Shown here: positions 9,995 through 20,501 of the stretch, piece by piece
Layout of the letters: each line of letters starts with the position of its first letter
How positions within the stretch are numbered: the stretch's first letter is position 1
Assembly: GCF_000168715.1 (NCBI RefSeq)
Contig: NZ_AASE01000006.1
Span: 62,001-126,000 of the forward strand
DNA: 64,000 nucleotides
Direction of reading: 5' to 3'
DNA from: Chlorobium ferrooxidans DSM 13031
GTDB lineage: Bacteria > Bacteroidota > Chlorobiia > Chlorobiales > Chlorobiaceae
The notes under the pieces: generated by a model
What the model was told of the DNA's origin: nothing
The model's database searches: none
What the model saw: the letters and a program-made list of their open reading frames with translations, nothing else
Position numbers and translations under genes: made by a program

Positions 9995-10011
9995 TTTATT
10001 ACACAACTCGC

Positions 10012-10749
10012 TCACTCCCCCTGCTTCTCGGTGAGGTACTTCCAGTACTTCATCGGCATGTTGGATTTCTGGAGGCGGGGGTTCTTGCGGTCGGGGATAG
10101 CTATGGTTTTGAAGAAGGCCTGCCACATCGCCTGTATCTTTTTTTCATCATCCGAAAGCGCCGGGGCGGTGAACTGCTCGATGGTACCGAAGCGGAGCGA
10201 TCCCTGGTTCCAGCTTGCGGCGGTGCGGCGTTTCCGGTCGTAGAGAAACCAGTGTTGTGCCCTGAGTCTGCGGCTGAAGTGGTAGGCAAGGGGCTGAATA
10301 ATGTTGTGATCAGGCTCCATCTGGGCAAGATAGGCGCCGTCACGGAGCTTCTCAAAACGAAGAAGTCCCTTCATGCGGTGCAGCTCCCTTGCCGCTTTGC
10401 GGGAGACCGTAACGATATCGCGCACCGCCGGATGGGTGAGGTAGCCGTTTACCTTGTCGCCATGCATGAAGGCCTGCTCAATGTAGTGCAGAAGGCTGTT
10501 CTCCATCCCCTCCTTTTCGGCAAGCATTAAAAAATAGATTGTATGCGCAGCATCGGGTGCCCTCTCTTTTAAACGGGAGAAGAGATCTTCTGCCCGCACC
10601 GTATCGGTAGCAATAAACAACCCCTCTTCAAACAGGGTATCCTCACGCGCCGAGAGCGTAACCTCTTCAGGCTTCGGCTCCTCTTCAAGAATCGAGGCAA
10701 TGGCGGAGAGGAGTCCGTCGGAGGTGCCGTCACAGATATATCGTTTCAT
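10012..10749 (-). CDS. TIGR03915-family protein (partner of radical SAM DNA-repair-like enzyme)
   Basis: A 245-residue protein with the MKRYICDGTSDGLLSAI opening and the RTAASWNQGSLRFGTIEQF and FPKxY-like MPMKYWKYLTE ends seen in the TIGR03915 / DUF4130 group. Members nearly always sit next to the radical SAM protein TIGR03916, as here. In some species the DUF4130 part is fused to a uracil-DNA-glycosylase-like domain, hence the inferred role in DNA modification or repair. No UDG domain is present here. Separated from its partner by a 154-bp palindromic insert rather than the usual tight spacing. Confidence 0.8.
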   Translation of the reverse strand: MKRYICDGTSDGLLSAIASILEEEPKPEEVTLSAREDTLFEEGLFIATDTVRAEDLFSRLKERAPDAAHTIYFLMLAEKEGMENSLLHYIEQAFMHGDKVNGYLTHPAVRDIVTVSRKAARELHRMKGLLRFEKLRDGAYLAQMEPDHNIIQPLAYHFSRRLRAQHWFLYDRKRRTAASWNQGSLRFGTIEQFTAPALSDDEKKIQAMWQAFFKTIAIPDRKNPRLQKSNMPMKYWKYLTEKQGE

Positions 10750-10750
10750 A

Positions 10751-10890
10751 GAAACCTCTCTTTATTTATTCCGCGACTCGATTGCTTCGTTAGTCGGTGC
10801 TCGAAATCCTCATGTACCAGGTGTACATTCCGGTTTCTGCGCTCCGTCCGCCTCGCACTCAAACCGCTCACGACAATAAATAGAGGTTTC
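10751..10890. repeat. MITE-like palindromic element between two partner genes
   Basis: GAAACCTCT followed by T/A-rich bases at 10751 is mirrored by AATAAATAGAGGTTTC at 10875-10890. The interior folds around ATGTAC-CAGGT-GTACAT near 10810-10828, with further imperfect pairing of the arms. The whole can form a long cruciform, as small non-autonomous elements do. It separates two genes that are normally a tight pair. Confidence 0.6.
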
Positions 10891-10903
10891 ATCATTTCAT
10901 TAA

Positions 10904-12160
10904 TTAAACATAGAGACCCGGAAGTACCAGTTGACGGGGAGACATGAGGTCACTGCCCTCTCCAAGCAGCAACTGCTGGCGGATAAGTGCCGGTTGACGA
11001 TCGGTTTTTTCAAACGGCCTGCCGGAACAGGTTATGAAATATTTGGCCCGCTTCATCACCACCCCGATCTTTTTCATCCCTTCTGGGGTAATAAGCGAAA
11101 AGCGACGGGCGGCAACAATCCGTTTGGCCGAGGTAACCCCTATGCCCGGAACACGAAGCAGGGTGGCGTAGTCGGCACGATTGATCTCAACCGGAAAAAA
11201 CTCCGGATGGCGCAATGCCCATGCAGTTTTGGGATCGAACGATTCATCAAGATGGGGTGCATCGTCCGAGAGGATCTCTTCAGCCGAGAAGCCGTAGAAG
11301 CGCAGAAGCCAGTCAGCCTGATAGAGCCGGTGCTCCCGAAGCAGGGGCGGCGCAGCAAGCACGGGGAGCCGGTTGTCATCACTGACCGGCACATAGGCCG
11401 AGTAGTAGACCCGCTTGAGGTTCATTTTTTTGTAGAGCCCCTGTGAGAGGCGCAGAATCTGGAAATCGGTTTCAGGGCTCGCCCCGATAATCATCTGGGT
11501 ACTCTGTCCCGCAGGCGCGAATCGGGGAGCACTCCGGATTTTTTTACGCTCGACCAGGCTCTCCTGAATCTCCCTCCCGATGAGCGCCATGGGCTCCAGT
11601 ATGGCGGCCTTCTCTTTCTGTGGTGCAAGCCGCTGCAGGGAAGCCTGTGAGGGAAGCTCGATGTTCACGCTGATCCGGTCGGCATAGAGCCCCGCTCTGC
11701 GCACCAGTTCGCTGCTGCATCCGGGAATAATTTTCATGTGGATATAACCGCCGAACCGCTCTTCGATGCGCAGGGTTTCGGCAACCCTGACCATGCGCTC
11801 CATCGTCTGGTCGGGACTCTGCATCACCGCAGAGCTTAAAAAAAGCCCTTCAATATAGTTGCGCCGGTAGAACTCAAGCGTCAGATCAACCACATCCCTT
11901 GCCGTGAAGGAGGCTCGCGGAACCTGATTGGAAACGCGGTTCACGCAGTAAGCACAGTCGTAGCGGCAATCGTTGGAGAGTAGCAGCTTCAGGAGCGATA
12001 TGCAGCGGCCGTCATCCGACCAGGAGTGGCATATGCCGCTCTGGGAGGTATTTCCGGTACCTCCCGGAGGCGCTCCCTCGCGTCTGCTCCCGCTGGAAGC
12101 ACACGAAGCATCATAACGCGCCGCGCCTGAAAGAATCTGTAGTTTCGCAAGGGTGTCCAT
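10904..12160 (-). CDS. Putative DNA modification/repair radical SAM protein (TIGR03916 type)
   Basis: A 418-residue radical SAM enzyme. The cluster motif is CRYDCAYC near residue 73, preceded by the family's SLLKLLLSNDCRYDC wording. The C-terminal part has a helix-hairpin-helix DNA-binding motif (LLRVPGIGVTSAKRIVAARR), consistent with nucleic-acid work. Members of this family co-occur with TIGR03915 proteins and are predicted to modify or repair DNA; to my knowledge the reaction is not established. Start MDTLAKLQILSGAARYDASC, with conserved cysteines near the N-terminus as in the family. Confidence 0.88.
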   Translation of the reverse strand: MDTLAKLQILSGAARYDASCASSGSRREGAPPGGTGNTSQSGICHSWSDDGRCISLLKLLLSNDCRYDCAYCVNRVSNQVPRASFTARDVVDLTLEFYRRNYIEGLFLSSAVMQSPDQTMERMVRVAETLRIEERFGGYIHMKIIPGCSSELVRRAGLYADRISVNIELPSQASLQRLAPQKEKAAILEPMALIGREIQESLVERKKIRSAPRFAPAGQSTQMIIGASPETDFQILRLSQGLYKKMNLKRVYYSAYVPVSDDNRLPVLAAPPLLREHRLYQADWLLRFYGFSAEEILSDDAPHLDESFDPKTAWALRHPEFFPVEINRADYATLLRVPGIGVTSAKRIVAARRFSLITPEGMKKIGVVMKRAKYFITCSGRPFEKTDRQPALIRQQLLLGEGSDLMSPRQLVLPGLYV

Positions 12161-12197
12161 GGAAGGAAATATAGTCCTTTATCTCCCCTCTTCAACC

Positions 12198-13676
12198 TCA
12201 CATCCTGATTTTAGCCGCCTGCCTGGAAACAAGTTCCACGGCTCTTCGGGCACCGGTCACCACACCGGGCAGCGACTGGCCCGGAAAGATGGAATCACCG
12301 ACAAGTAAGAGGTTATCAAACCGTGTGCGGGGCCCGCGCACCCGGAAAAGCGAGATCTGGGGATATCCGCCGACACACCCCATTACCCTTCCGGTATAGC
12401 GCTCCCAGCTGACCGGTGTTGCCGCACTCATACTCCGGACCGCTTCACGGGCAGCAGGAAACTGTTCCGAAAAGAGATCAAGCACGCGCCGGGTATAGAG
12501 ACTCTTCAGCTCCATGTAAGCCTCTCCTCCCCTTTTTTTGGCCTCAAACCACTGCTCCGGCCGGGTATGAGTGGAGACGGTTACCGCACAGAGCCCTTCG
12601 GGTGCCCGGCCGGGATCATCCGGCGGCGAGGCTGAAACAAAAATGGAGTTGCCTTCAGCAAGCTCTTCTCCCTCTCCGATGATCTGGATATGATTGGTCG
12701 GCAGCGTAGTGAAAAGCTCAGGCTCCATGCCGAGATAGAGCACAAATGCACTCCACTCGCGGCTTTCGCTGTTGAGCACCGGCAGATCAATCGCCTCTTC
12801 TGAAAGCTTCGAAAGAGATGCCGGAGTGAGGTTTACCAGCACAACATCTGCTGCAAGGGCACTCCCGTCCGAAGTTTCAAGACCGAACACCTGCCTGCGT
12901 ACCGAGTCGATCCGATCAACCTTTTTTCCATAGAGCACCGCACCGCCGTTCTTCACAATAGAGGCGGCAAGAAGTTCGGCAACCGTGCCGATACCTCCTT
13001 TGAGAGCATAGGTGCCGGAAACCGGCAGGTCAAGCGCTATGGCGGCGTTAATGGCATTGGCATGCCTTGATGTGGTCTGCACGGAGATCAGAAGCTGGGA
13101 GTCAATGAATCGGACGAAATCAGGATCGGTGTCGAGGCTGTGCGATTTAAGCCAGTCGAAAGCCGTACGTGAAGCATATTTCAGAAGATGCAGTGTCCCC
13201 GGAAGTCCCCCGACAGCTTTGGAGGCAAGACGCGCAAAATCACGGGGAGCTTTCGGAGGCCAGGAGAGCCCCCCTTTTGCGAGAGTCCAGAGGAGTTTTG
13301 AAAGCCCGGCCTGTTCAGCCCAGAAGGCTGCGGAGCGGGGAAAGCGCTCCATTATTTCACGCCGGTCCCGGGTCAGATCAAGGTGAAGCGCCTTATGGCG
13401 GTACTGCCAGGCAACCGGTTCCTGAGATGCCGGCCAGACAATTCCAAGCTCTCGACCGAGCAACTCCATCGGTCCGCCCGGATGAAAGCCGCAGCCTATC
13501 GTCGCACCGGCATCGAAGCGGTAGCCGTTGCGTGAGAACGTAGCAGCGCACCCGCCGGGATACTCCTGTGCTTCAAGAACAGTCACAAGAGCGCCTTTGT
13601 CAGCAAGCAGGGCTCCCGCGGCAAGACCGCCGATTCCGGCTCCTATCACAACAACATTCAGATCCTTCAGTTCCAT
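12198..13676 (-). CDS. FAD-dependent carotenoid desaturase/isomerase-family oxidoreductase
   Basis: A 492-residue flavoprotein of the phytoene desaturase / CRTISO superfamily. The N-terminal FAD site is VVIGAGIGGLAAGALL, followed by EAQEYPGGCAATF and RFDAGATI. The C-terminal segment LLVGDSIFPGQSLPGVVTGARRAVELV is the second FAD-binding stretch of this family. Green sulfur bacteria make chlorobactene-type carotenoids with plant-like desaturases and a CRTISO-like isomerase, so an isomerase or saturase role on a polyene is plausible. Which one is not decided by sequence here. It follows the radical SAM gene by 37 bp on the same strand. Confidence 0.8.
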   Translation of the reverse strand: MELKDLNVVVIGAGIGGLAAGALLADKGALVTVLEAQEYPGGCAATFSRNGYRFDAGATIGCGFHPGGPMELLGRELGIVWPASQEPVAWQYRHKALHLDLTRDRREIMERFPRSAAFWAEQAGLSKLLWTLAKGGLSWPPKAPRDFARLASKAVGGLPGTLHLLKYASRTAFDWLKSHSLDTDPDFVRFIDSQLLISVQTTSRHANAINAAIALDLPVSGTYALKGGIGTVAELLAASIVKNGGAVLYGKKVDRIDSVRRQVFGLETSDGSALAADVVLVNLTPASLSKLSEEAIDLPVLNSESREWSAFVLYLGMEPELFTTLPTNHIQIIGEGEELAEGNSIFVSASPPDDPGRAPEGLCAVTVSTHTRPEQWFEAKKRGGEAYMELKSLYTRRVLDLFSEQFPAAREAVRSMSAATPVSWERYTGRVMGCVGGYPQISLFRVRGPRTRFDNLLLVGDSIFPGQSLPGVVTGARRAVELVSRQAAKIRM

Positions 13677-13762
13677 AGCTCTCCCTTCGGTTTATCACTC
13701 CTGTCGTAAAGGATAAACCGGGGAACGCCTTATGAAGTTCTAACCTTTATGTATTGCCCGAA

Positions 13763-14236
13763 CTACTCCGCCAGCAGCAGCGATATCTCTGTCTTCAGCA
13801 GCTCCTCGGGAGTCACGGATGGATCGTTGAGATAGACCTCACAGGCTCTGCCGGTGGGAGTAAGCATATTGTCGGTACACCATTTCATAAGCGAGTCATA
13901 GGCCGGTTCAACCTCGTTATAGGGGCCGATATAGAGCGTCGTGACCGCTTTGCCGGAAGGGGTGGATGAAGCGATAATGCGGCCTGATCCCTCAAGTGGT
14001 GCTTCAACGGGAAATCCGAACTCCACCTCGAGATCATCCATATCCATATTGAAGTAAAGTGCGAAGGGAGGGCCTGCCGGATGCGTGCCTCGCTCTTTGA
14101 GGAATCGGGCAATTTCACCATATCCCTCCTGGAAAAGGGGGGTAATGCCGCTCACTTTTGTTCGGGTTCTGATGGTCAGTGCCGGGCGGGAAACGAGATC
14201 TTTGATCTCAGGAGAAAACGAGCATTCGAAATCCAT
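13763..14236 (-). CDS. GyrI-like / effector-binding (SOUL-fold) small-molecule binding protein
   Basis: A 157-residue protein with the GyrI-like pattern: VSRPALTIRTRTKVSGI at the start, YFNMDMDDLEVEFGFPV in the middle, and VTTLYIGPYNEVEPAYDSLMKW, ending CEVYLNDPSVTPEELLKTEI. Stand-alone members bind small hydrophobic or amphipathic molecules; the natural ligand is unknown. I chose the second of two close ATGs (14236) because the GGAG ribosome site is 6 bp from it and touches the first. Single gene, followed upstream by tRNA-Pro. Confidence 0.82.
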   Translation of the reverse strand: MDFECSFSPEIKDLVSRPALTIRTRTKVSGITPLFQEGYGEIARFLKERGTHPAGPPFALYFNMDMDDLEVEFGFPVEAPLEGSGRIIASSTPSGKAVTTLYIGPYNEVEPAYDSLMKWCTDNMLTPTGRACEVYLNDPSVTPEELLKTEISLLLAE

Positions 14237-14301
14237 AATCATCTCCGGTTATTCGCTGAAAAGAAAAAAGGAGAAATCAAAAATGAATTCGGGTAAGAGA
14301 G

Positions 14302-14375
14302 TCGGCGTAGCGGGATTCGAACCCACGACCCCTTCCACCCCAAGGAAGTGCGCTACCAGGCTGCGCTATACGCCG
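14302..14375 (-). tRNA. tRNA-Pro (anticodon GGG)
   Basis: A 74-nt cloverleaf on the minus strand. Acceptor stem CGGCGTA pairs with TACGCCG, the D-arm is GCGCAGCCTGGTAGCGC, the anticodon stem CTTCC/GGAAG encloses the loop TTGGGGT giving anticodon GGG, and the T-arm holds TTCGAAT. The discriminator is A. CCA is not encoded. Confidence 0.97.
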
Positions 14376-14731
14376 AAACGAAAGATGAGGCAGTAATTAT
14401 AAAAAAATCTGACGATTAATATAATCTTTTTTTCAGGTTTCTGGCCCTGTTACAAGAGCTGCAGAAGCGCCCGGCAGCACAGGTTCCGGATTTTGTCCAC
14501 ATTCCTGTAGATAAAGAAGAGAAAACCCGAAGTCTGGGCTGTCAGTCAGGAGACATCCCCATCGACAAGAAGAAAAGATATAACTATAATAACCGTATAG
14601 ATTTAACGACTCAGAGCCTCACCGGAACAGCGCTCCTGACCGTCGTACTCCATGAGACACCGGGTAACCCGCCCACAAGTTATCAACATTCCGTTAACAT
14701 CCGGAAGCCGCTCTTTATTATCGGGCACCCA
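14376..14731. other. 356-bp stretch without a gene
   Basis: No ORF of coding character is seen between tRNA-Pro and the DedA gene. The first part is AT-rich and may hold the tRNA promoter. Two near matches to the DnaA 9-mer occur (TTGTCCACA at 14493 and TTATCAACA at 14680), too few to argue for an origin. Confidence 0.5.
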
Positions 14732-15406
14732 TTAATCGCGGCTCTTCCGTCTGGCAAACCGGTGCTTCAGATATTCAATAACCGGCGGCAGAACAGAGAT
14801 GGCAATAATGGCAAGAATCAGGAGCTTGAAGTTCTCCTGAACAAAGGGAAGCTGTCCGAAATAATAGCCGCTGTAACTGAAAAGAGCAACCCAGAGCAGT
14901 GCACCGGTAATATTAAAAAGGATGAACCGGCTGTAGGTCATGGTGCCGATGCCGGCAACGAAAGGAGCAAACGTTCTGATAATGGGAATAAAACGGGCGA
15001 TGATAATCGTCTTGCCCCCGTACCGGTCAAAAAAGTCATTGGTACGGATAAGATGTTCGGGGTTGAAAAAACGGGACCTCTTATAGTTGAACACTTTCGG
15101 CCCGAGTTTGTGGCCGATAGCGTAATTCAGCGTATCGCCGAGCACCGCAGCAACAAAAAAGACCAGAAAAAGCAGATGAGGATCAAGCGATGAGCCGGGA
15201 ATTGCCGCAAGGGAACCGGCAGCAAAGAGCAGCGAGTCACCCGGAAGAAAAGGGGTAACAACCAGTCCTGTTTCACAGAAAATAATGACAAAAAGAATGG
15301 CATAGAGCCAGATGCCGTATTGAGCGGCAAGAAGCTTGAGATGCAGATCGATATGCAGGATAAAATCGATAAGAAAAGCAACCGAGCCGCCGAGGGAGTT
15401 ATCCAT
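14732..15406 (-). CDS. DedA family membrane protein
   Basis: A 224-residue integral membrane protein of the DedA / SNARE-associated family. Typical phrases are [23 protein letters not shown], the [13 protein letters not shown] loop and [19 protein letters not shown] with the conserved arginines, then a hydrophobic tail. DedA proteins are proposed to flip or recycle polyprenyl or phosphatidyl carriers across the inner membrane and to depend on the proton gradient. About five to six membrane segments. Convergent neighbours are absent; it is transcribed alone. Confidence 0.9.
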   Translation of the reverse strand: MDNSLGGSVAFLIDFILHIDLHLKLLAAQYGIWLYAILFVIIFCETGLVVTPFLPGDSLLFAAGSLAAIPGSSLDPHLLFLVFFVAAVLGDTLNYAIGHKLGPKVFNYKRSRFFNPEHLIRTNDFFDRYGGKTIIIARFIPIIRTFAPFVAGIGTMTYSRFILFNITGALLWVALFSYSGYYFGQLPFVQENFKLLILAIIAISVLPPVIEYLKHRFARRKSRD

Positions 15407-15579
15407 ATAGATGATGATCTTTGATAAAACAGAGCCCGGGTTTCAGGCGGTGTAATGTACTCATTGAGCCTGAAAGTAGCAACCGGGCCGCATACCGCCA
15501 TCGAGAGTGAAGAGTGAAGAAAAGGTATTATTGTTATTATATTAGGGTTTGTTTCGATTAAAAAGCACAATGCGATCCC

Positions 15580-16482
15580 ATGAGTTATTTAGCGTCTGAA
15601 CGCTGCCGCCTTTACTATGAAGACACAGCAGAGTCCGATCCATCAAAACTGACCTATCCTGCCGTGATTTTTGTAAACGGGTGGGCAATCTCCTCCCGCT
15701 ACTGGAAGCCGCTGGTTGAGCAACTCTCGCCATACTACCGCTGCATTACCTATGACCAGAGCGGTACAGGCAAAACCGTCATCAAAGGCTATCAACCAAC
15801 CTTTACCATCGAGGGTTTTACCGATGAGGCTGCCGGACTCATTGAGCATCTCGGGCTGGATAAATCAAGAAACCTCCATATTGTAGGCCACTCAATGGGG
15901 GGGATGGTCGCAACAGAACTCTGTATCCGATTCCGTGATGCACTGCTTTCAGCCACTATTATCGCATGCGGTATTTTCGAAGAGACCGCATTCACCTCTC
16001 TCGGACTCTTTTTTCTTGGCGGGCTCATCGATTTCTCCATGAATTTCCGCAACATCTTCCTTGTTGACCCGCTCAGAAGCCTCTTTATCAAACGGGCGGC
16101 AACCAAAGAGATAAGCGAGGAGTACCAGAACATCATTATTGAGGATTTCACACAGTCCGACAAGGAGGCGACCAATGCTGTCGGAAAGTTCTCCATCGAC
16201 CCCGAAGCACTCAGAGCCTATACCCGCCATGTCCTTGAGATCGCCTCACCGGTACTCTGCTGTGTCGGCATGGCCGATCACACCATTCCTCCGGAAGGGA
16301 CCCTGACGCTCTATGAAAAGCGCAAGGTAGAGTCAGCAGCACCAACCCGACTGACAAAATTCAGTGAACTCGGTCATCTCCTGATGCTCGAAGAGACCGT
16401 TGAATTTGCCACCGAGCTCAAAAAGCATTTTGAATTTGCAGAACAATTTTATAAAAAGAGTCCGCAGGAGATGGTTGACTGA
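15580..16482 (+). CDS. Alpha/beta-hydrolase
   Basis: A 300-residue alpha/beta-hydrolase. The oxyanion segment is FVNGWAISSRYW, the nucleophile elbow is GHSMGG (Ser about 104), and the late histidine is in ELGHLLMLEE near residue 265. A cap region with hydrophobic helices (FLGGLIDFSMNFRN) may bind an acyl or aromatic group. No signal peptide. Substrate unknown. It precedes the penicillin-binding protein gene by about 70 bp on the same strand. Confidence 0.85.
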   Translation: MSYLASERCRLYYEDTAESDPSKLTYPAVIFVNGWAISSRYWKPLVEQLSPYYRCITYDQSGTGKTVIKGYQPTFTIEGFTDEAAGLIEHLGLDKSRNLHIVGHSMGGMVATELCIRFRDALLSATIIACGIFEETAFTSLGLFFLGGLIDFSMNFRNIFLVDPLRSLFIKRAATKEISEEYQNIIIEDFTQSDKEATNAVGKFSIDPEALRAYTRHVLEIASPVLCCVGMADHTIPPEGTLTLYEKRKVESAAPTRLTKFSELGHLLMLEETVEFATELKKHFEFAEQFYKKSPQEMVD

Positions 16483-16553
16483 AAAAAACATACTATCCTG
16501 CACTGATTGGTATATCAAGAGCACATGATAAACTTTAACGATTAATTGATACT

Positions 16554-18863
16554 GTGAGTAAACTATTTTCCAAACTCCTTTTTTTCCTCTTTGCCTCCAT
16601 CATTGCCATCACCGTGACAACGTCGGAAGTGTCGGCAGCTGGCAAATTTCTCGGCCTGCCAAGCCTTGAAGAGCTTGAAAACCCCAACCCGGAACTGGCC
16701 TCTCTTGTCTATTCAGAGGATGGCGTGCTGCTGCACAAATTCTTCCTTAAAAACCGCACCTTCATCCCGCTGAAATCGATACCGCGTTCTGCACGCTATG
16801 CCCTTATTGCCACTGAAGATGTGGAGTTCTACAACCACTGGGGCGTCGATCTGAGGCGACTGGCTCTGGTGATGGGTGAAAACATCATCAAGGGGAGAAC
16901 CCGCTGGCACGGAGCAAGTACCATTACCCAGCAGCTTGCCAAAAACCTCTATCTGACCCAGGAGCGCACCGTCAGCCGAAAGGTGAAGGAGCTGATTACC
17001 GCCATCGAACTGGAAAAAACCTATACAAAAGACGAAATTCTTGCGCTCTACCTCAATACGGTCTATTTCGGCTCGGGAGCTTACGGCATCGAGGCGGCGG
17101 CCCATACCTATTTCGGCAAACCGGCCTGGCAGCTCACTCTGCCGGAAAGCGCATCACTTATTGCTACCCTGAAAAACCCTACCGCCTATAATCCGGCAAA
17201 GGATCCGGTCAGCGCTGTCGGAAGAAGAAATCTCATTCTCTCCCTGATGGAGAAAGAGAAATTCATCACACCCCAGCAGGCTTCCGTTGCCAGAAGGACC
17301 CCGCTTGTACTGCACTATACACCGGTAAGTCATTCAGGTCTTGCGCCATACTTTACCGAGTATATCCGTCAGACCATCAAACCGGCCTCGATGCTCGGAA
17401 ACATCGACCTCTATCGCGACGGGCTCTCCATCCAGACCACCCTCGACAGCCGTATGCAGAACTATGCCCAGCTGGCGGCTGCAGAACACCTTGCTGATCT
17501 GCAGGCATCATTTGACCGTGCATGGAGATGGCCTGAAGCGCTGAAGAACCAGATGATCATGGAGAGCGAGCGCTTCAAAGGCTACAAGGAGGAGGGACTT
17601 ACCGACCAGCAGGCAATGGCCAGACTCAAAGCCGACACGGTATGGCTCAACGAACTGCTGAGATCCAAAACAAGAATACAGGTGGCCCTGGTGGCTATCG
17701 ACCCGACCAACGGCCATGTCAAGGCGTGGGTTGGCGGCAACAAGTTCTCTCCCGATGACTACAAATATCAGTTCGACCATGTCTGGCAGGCAAAACGGCA
17801 GCCCGGTTCAACCTTCAAGCCTTTTGTCTATACCGCCGCTATCGACAAGGGGCTGCCCTCAAACTTCCTGGTGCTCGACCAGCCGCTTGCGCTCAACAGC
17901 GGTAACGGCATCTGGTCGCCAAGAAACTCCGACGGCTCATCAGGCGGCATGACCTCGCTCAGAAGTGCATTGAGCCGATCACTGAACCAGGTAACCGTCA
18001 GACTTGCCTATGAGCATCTGACAACCGCCGAAATCATAAGCTATGCAAGAAGGATGGGCATCACCTCACCAATGCCCTCAAACCTCTCCATCGCACTCGG
18101 TACTGCCGAGGTCACTCCGCTTGAACTTGCAGGCGCATTCTCGACCTTTGCCAATAACGGTATCTGGAACGAACCGGTTTCAATCCTGAAGGTTGAGGAC
18201 AAGCATCGCCGGCTCATATCGGAATACGCCCCGAATCACCGCTTTGCCATTGACTCGACAACCAACTTCGTCATGGTCTCAATGCTGAAGGATGTCATCA
18301 ACAAGGGTACCGGTGTTGCGGTACGCGCCCGTTACGGCTTTGAAGCTGAAGCTGCCGGAAAAACCGGTACGACCCAGAGCATGCGGGATGCCTGGTTTGC
18401 CGGATTTACACCCCAGCTTGTCGCTGTTGTCTGGACAGGTTTTGACGACGAGCGTATTAAGTTTACCTCCATGGAGTATGGCCAGGGTGCAAGAGCTGCG
18501 CTGCCGGTCTGGGCAGGATTTATGAAGCGCTGCTACAGCGACCCGTCACTCAAACTGGAAAACAGGTACTTCCATATTCCTGAAACGGTTATTGCCGTAC
18601 CGATCTCAAACCAGACCAATACGCCCTCCGAGCTTCTCGGCAGCGATGTCTACATTGAATACTACACACCTAAAGGTTTCAAATACTATCAGTCACATCC
18701 TGTTCAGCACTCCAGCCCGCCGGCCGTAGCTCCGGCAGAGAGCGCCGGAGCACAGGAAGGAGCCGGAAATGCGCTGCCACCCCCGGCTCCAAAAAATCCC
18801 GGTCCGGTGCAGGCAGTAAACCCGCCCCCGAAATCGAAACCAAAACCGGCGGGAGCCTTCTGA
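16554..18863 (+). CDS. Class A penicillin-binding protein (PBP1A type)
   Basis: A bifunctional peptidoglycan synthase of 769 residues that polymerises lipid II and cross-links stem peptides in the periplasm. N-terminal membrane anchor, then the GT51 transglycosylase domain ([12 protein letters not shown] with the catalytic Glu near 88, [32 protein letters not shown]). The transpeptidase follows with STFK near residue 420, SLN near 475 and KTGTT near 603. The Pro-rich tail ([10 protein letters not shown]) is a linker-like extension. Start codon is GTG at 16554. Next gene is guaA on the same strand, 34 bp on. Confidence 0.93.
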   Translation: MSKLFSKLLFFLFASIIAITVTTSEVSAAGKFLGLPSLEELENPNPELASLVYSEDGVLLHKFFLKNRTFIPLKSIPRSARYALIATEDVEFYNHWGVDLRRLALVMGENIIKGRTRWHGASTITQQLAKNLYLTQERTVSRKVKELITAIELEKTYTKDEILALYLNTVYFGSGAYGIEAAAHTYFGKPAWQLTLPESASLIATLKNPTAYNPAKDPVSAVGRRNLILSLMEKEKFITPQQASVARRTPLVLHYTPVSHSGLAPYFTEYIRQTIKPASMLGNIDLYRDGLSIQTTLDSRMQNYAQLAAAEHLADLQASFDRAWRWPEALKNQMIMESERFKGYKEEGLTDQQAMARLKADTVWLNELLRSKTRIQVALVAIDPTNGHVKAWVGGNKFSPDDYKYQFDHVWQAKRQPGSTFKPFVYTAAIDKGLPSNFLVLDQPLALNSGNGIWSPRNSDGSSGGMTSLRSALSRSLNQVTVRLAYEHLTTAEIISYARRMGITSPMPSNLSIALGTAEVTPLELAGAFSTFANNGIWNEPVSILKVEDKHRRLISEYAPNHRFAIDSTTNFVMVSMLKDVINKGTGVAVRARYGFEAEAAGKTGTTQSMRDAWFAGFTPQLVAVVWTGFDDERIKFTSMEYGQGARAALPVWAGFMKRCYSDPSLKLENRYFHIPETVIAVPISNQTNTPSELLGSDVYIEYYTPKGFKYYQSHPVQHSSPPAVAPAESAGAQEGAGNALPPPAPKNPGPVQAVNPPPKSKPKPAGAF

Positions 18864-18897
18864 TCTCCCCGTTCACCTAAAACACAACCGTTTTTTT

Positions 18898-20439
18898 ATG
18901 CAATCGGTATTAGTACTTGATTTCGGGTCGCAATACACCCAGTTGATCGCCCGTCGCACACGTGAACTGGGTATCTATTCTGAAATTCTCCCCTATAACA
19001 CAACCCCTGAAACCATCAGGGAGCACAACCCCGGTGCAATAATTCTTTCAGGCGGACCGACCAGCGTCTATGATGAAAACGCCATTCTGCCTCATGATGG
19101 CATCTTTTCACTCGGCATCCCCATACTCGGCATCTGCTACGGCCTGCAGGCCATTGCAAAACATTTCGGAGGAAAGGTCGCCAGCTCACTGAAGCAGGAG
19201 TTCGGACGGGCCAAAATCCTGGTCAAGCGCGACGACAATCACGAAAGTATGCTCTTTCGCAACATTCCCGATTCCGATGTCTGGATGAGCCATGGCGACA
19301 AGGTTGTTCGTCTGCCCGAAGGATTCAGGATAACGGCAAGCAGCGAAAACTCCGAGATGTGCGCGTTTGAAAGCTCCGGAAGCAAGGGTGCGCTTAAAAT
19401 CTATGCCCTGCAGTTTCATCCGGAGGTGCAGCACAGCCTCTACGGCAAGCAGCTGCTCTCCAATTTCCTGATTGATATTGCCGGCATCAAGCCGGACTGG
19501 TCATCAAAAAGCTTTATCGAGCATCAGATTGAGGATATCCGCCAGAAAGCGGGCAAGGAGACCGTCATCTGCGGCATCAGCGGCGGTGTCGACTCAACGG
19601 TAGCAGCAGTGCTTGTGAGCCGGGCAATCGGCAAACAGCTTCACTGCGTCTTTGTCGATAATGGCCTGTTGAGAAAAAATGAAGCGGAGAAGGTGATGAG
19701 CTTTCTCAAACCGCTCGGGCTCAGGGTAACCCTGGCCGATGCTTCCGATCTCTTCCTCAATCGCCTGAAAAGTGTAGCCTCTCCGGAAAAGAAGCGCAAG
19801 ATCATCGGAAGAACCTTTATCCAGGTCTTCGAAGAGCATATGAATCAGGAGAAGTTCCTGGTGCAGGGAACCCTCTATCCCGACGTCATTGAGAGTGTAA
19901 GCGTCAAAGGTCCGTCGGAAACCATCAAGTCGCATCACAATGTCGGCGGTCTGCCGAAACGGATGAAACTGAAGCTTATTGAACCGTTGCGCGAGCTCTT
20001 CAAGGATGAGGTTCGTGCCGTCGGACGTGAACTCGGCATCGCCGAGGATATCCTGATGCGCCACCCCTTTCCCGGCCCCGGCCTTGCTGTAAGGGTGCTC
20101 GGCTCACTCACCCGTGAGCGGCTCGACATACTCCGTGAAGCCGATGAAATCTATATCGAGGAGCTGAAATCCAGCGGCCTCTACCAGCAGGTATGGCAGG
20201 CATTCTCCGTGCTGCTTCCGGTGCAGTCGGTCGGCGTCATGGGCGACAAGCGCACCTACGAAAATGTTCTGGCACTCCGGGCTGTCGAATCAACGGATGG
20301 CATGACTGCCGACTGGGCGCAGCTGCCGCATGATTTCCTTGCGAGGGTTTCCAACCGCATCATCAACGAGGTGCGCGGTATCAACCGTGTAGCATACGAC
20401 ATCTCCTCAAAACCCCCGGCAACGATTGAGTGGGAGTAA
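18898..20439 (+). CDS. guaA: GMP synthase (glutamine-hydrolysing)
   Basis: Converts XMP to GMP with ATP and glutamine in the cytoplasm. The N-terminal class I amidotransferase has GICYGLQ with the nucleophile Cys near residue 80 and the FHPEVQHS histidine-glutamate pair. The ATP-pyrophosphatase has the P-loop GISGGVDST. The C-terminal dimerisation domain ends [17 protein letters not shown], the universal GuaA ending. The 513-residue length is normal. No purine riboswitch is apparent in the 34-bp upstream gap. Confidence 0.97.
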   Translation: MQSVLVLDFGSQYTQLIARRTRELGIYSEILPYNTTPETIREHNPGAIILSGGPTSVYDENAILPHDGIFSLGIPILGICYGLQAIAKHFGGKVASSLKQEFGRAKILVKRDDNHESMLFRNIPDSDVWMSHGDKVVRLPEGFRITASSENSEMCAFESSGSKGALKIYALQFHPEVQHSLYGKQLLSNFLIDIAGIKPDWSSKSFIEHQIEDIRQKAGKETVICGISGGVDSTVAAVLVSRAIGKQLHCVFVDNGLLRKNEAEKVMSFLKPLGLRVTLADASDLFLNRLKSVASPEKKRKIIGRTFIQVFEEHMNQEKFLVQGTLYPDVIESVSVKGPSETIKSHHNVGGLPKRMKLKLIEPLRELFKDEVRAVGRELGIAEDILMRHPFPGPGLAVRVLGSLTRERLDILREADEIYIEELKSSGLYQQVWQAFSVLLPVQSVGVMGDKRTYENVLALRAVESTDGMTADWAQLPHDFLARVSNRIINEVRGINRVAYDISSKPPATIEWE

Positions 20440-20501
20440 TAGTTATAGAAGTGTTCGGCTCGGGAGTACGTATTTTTTTTCCCAACGAAAACAGAAAAAC
20501 C

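Noticed and set aside
14376..14731. Replication origin suggested by two DnaA-box-like words
   Set aside because: Only two imperfect 9-mers, no AT-rich unwinding element beside them and no dnaA or dnaN in the window.
18864..18897. Purine riboswitch ahead of guaA
   Set aside because: Only 34 bp separate it from the previous gene; no aptamer could fit.
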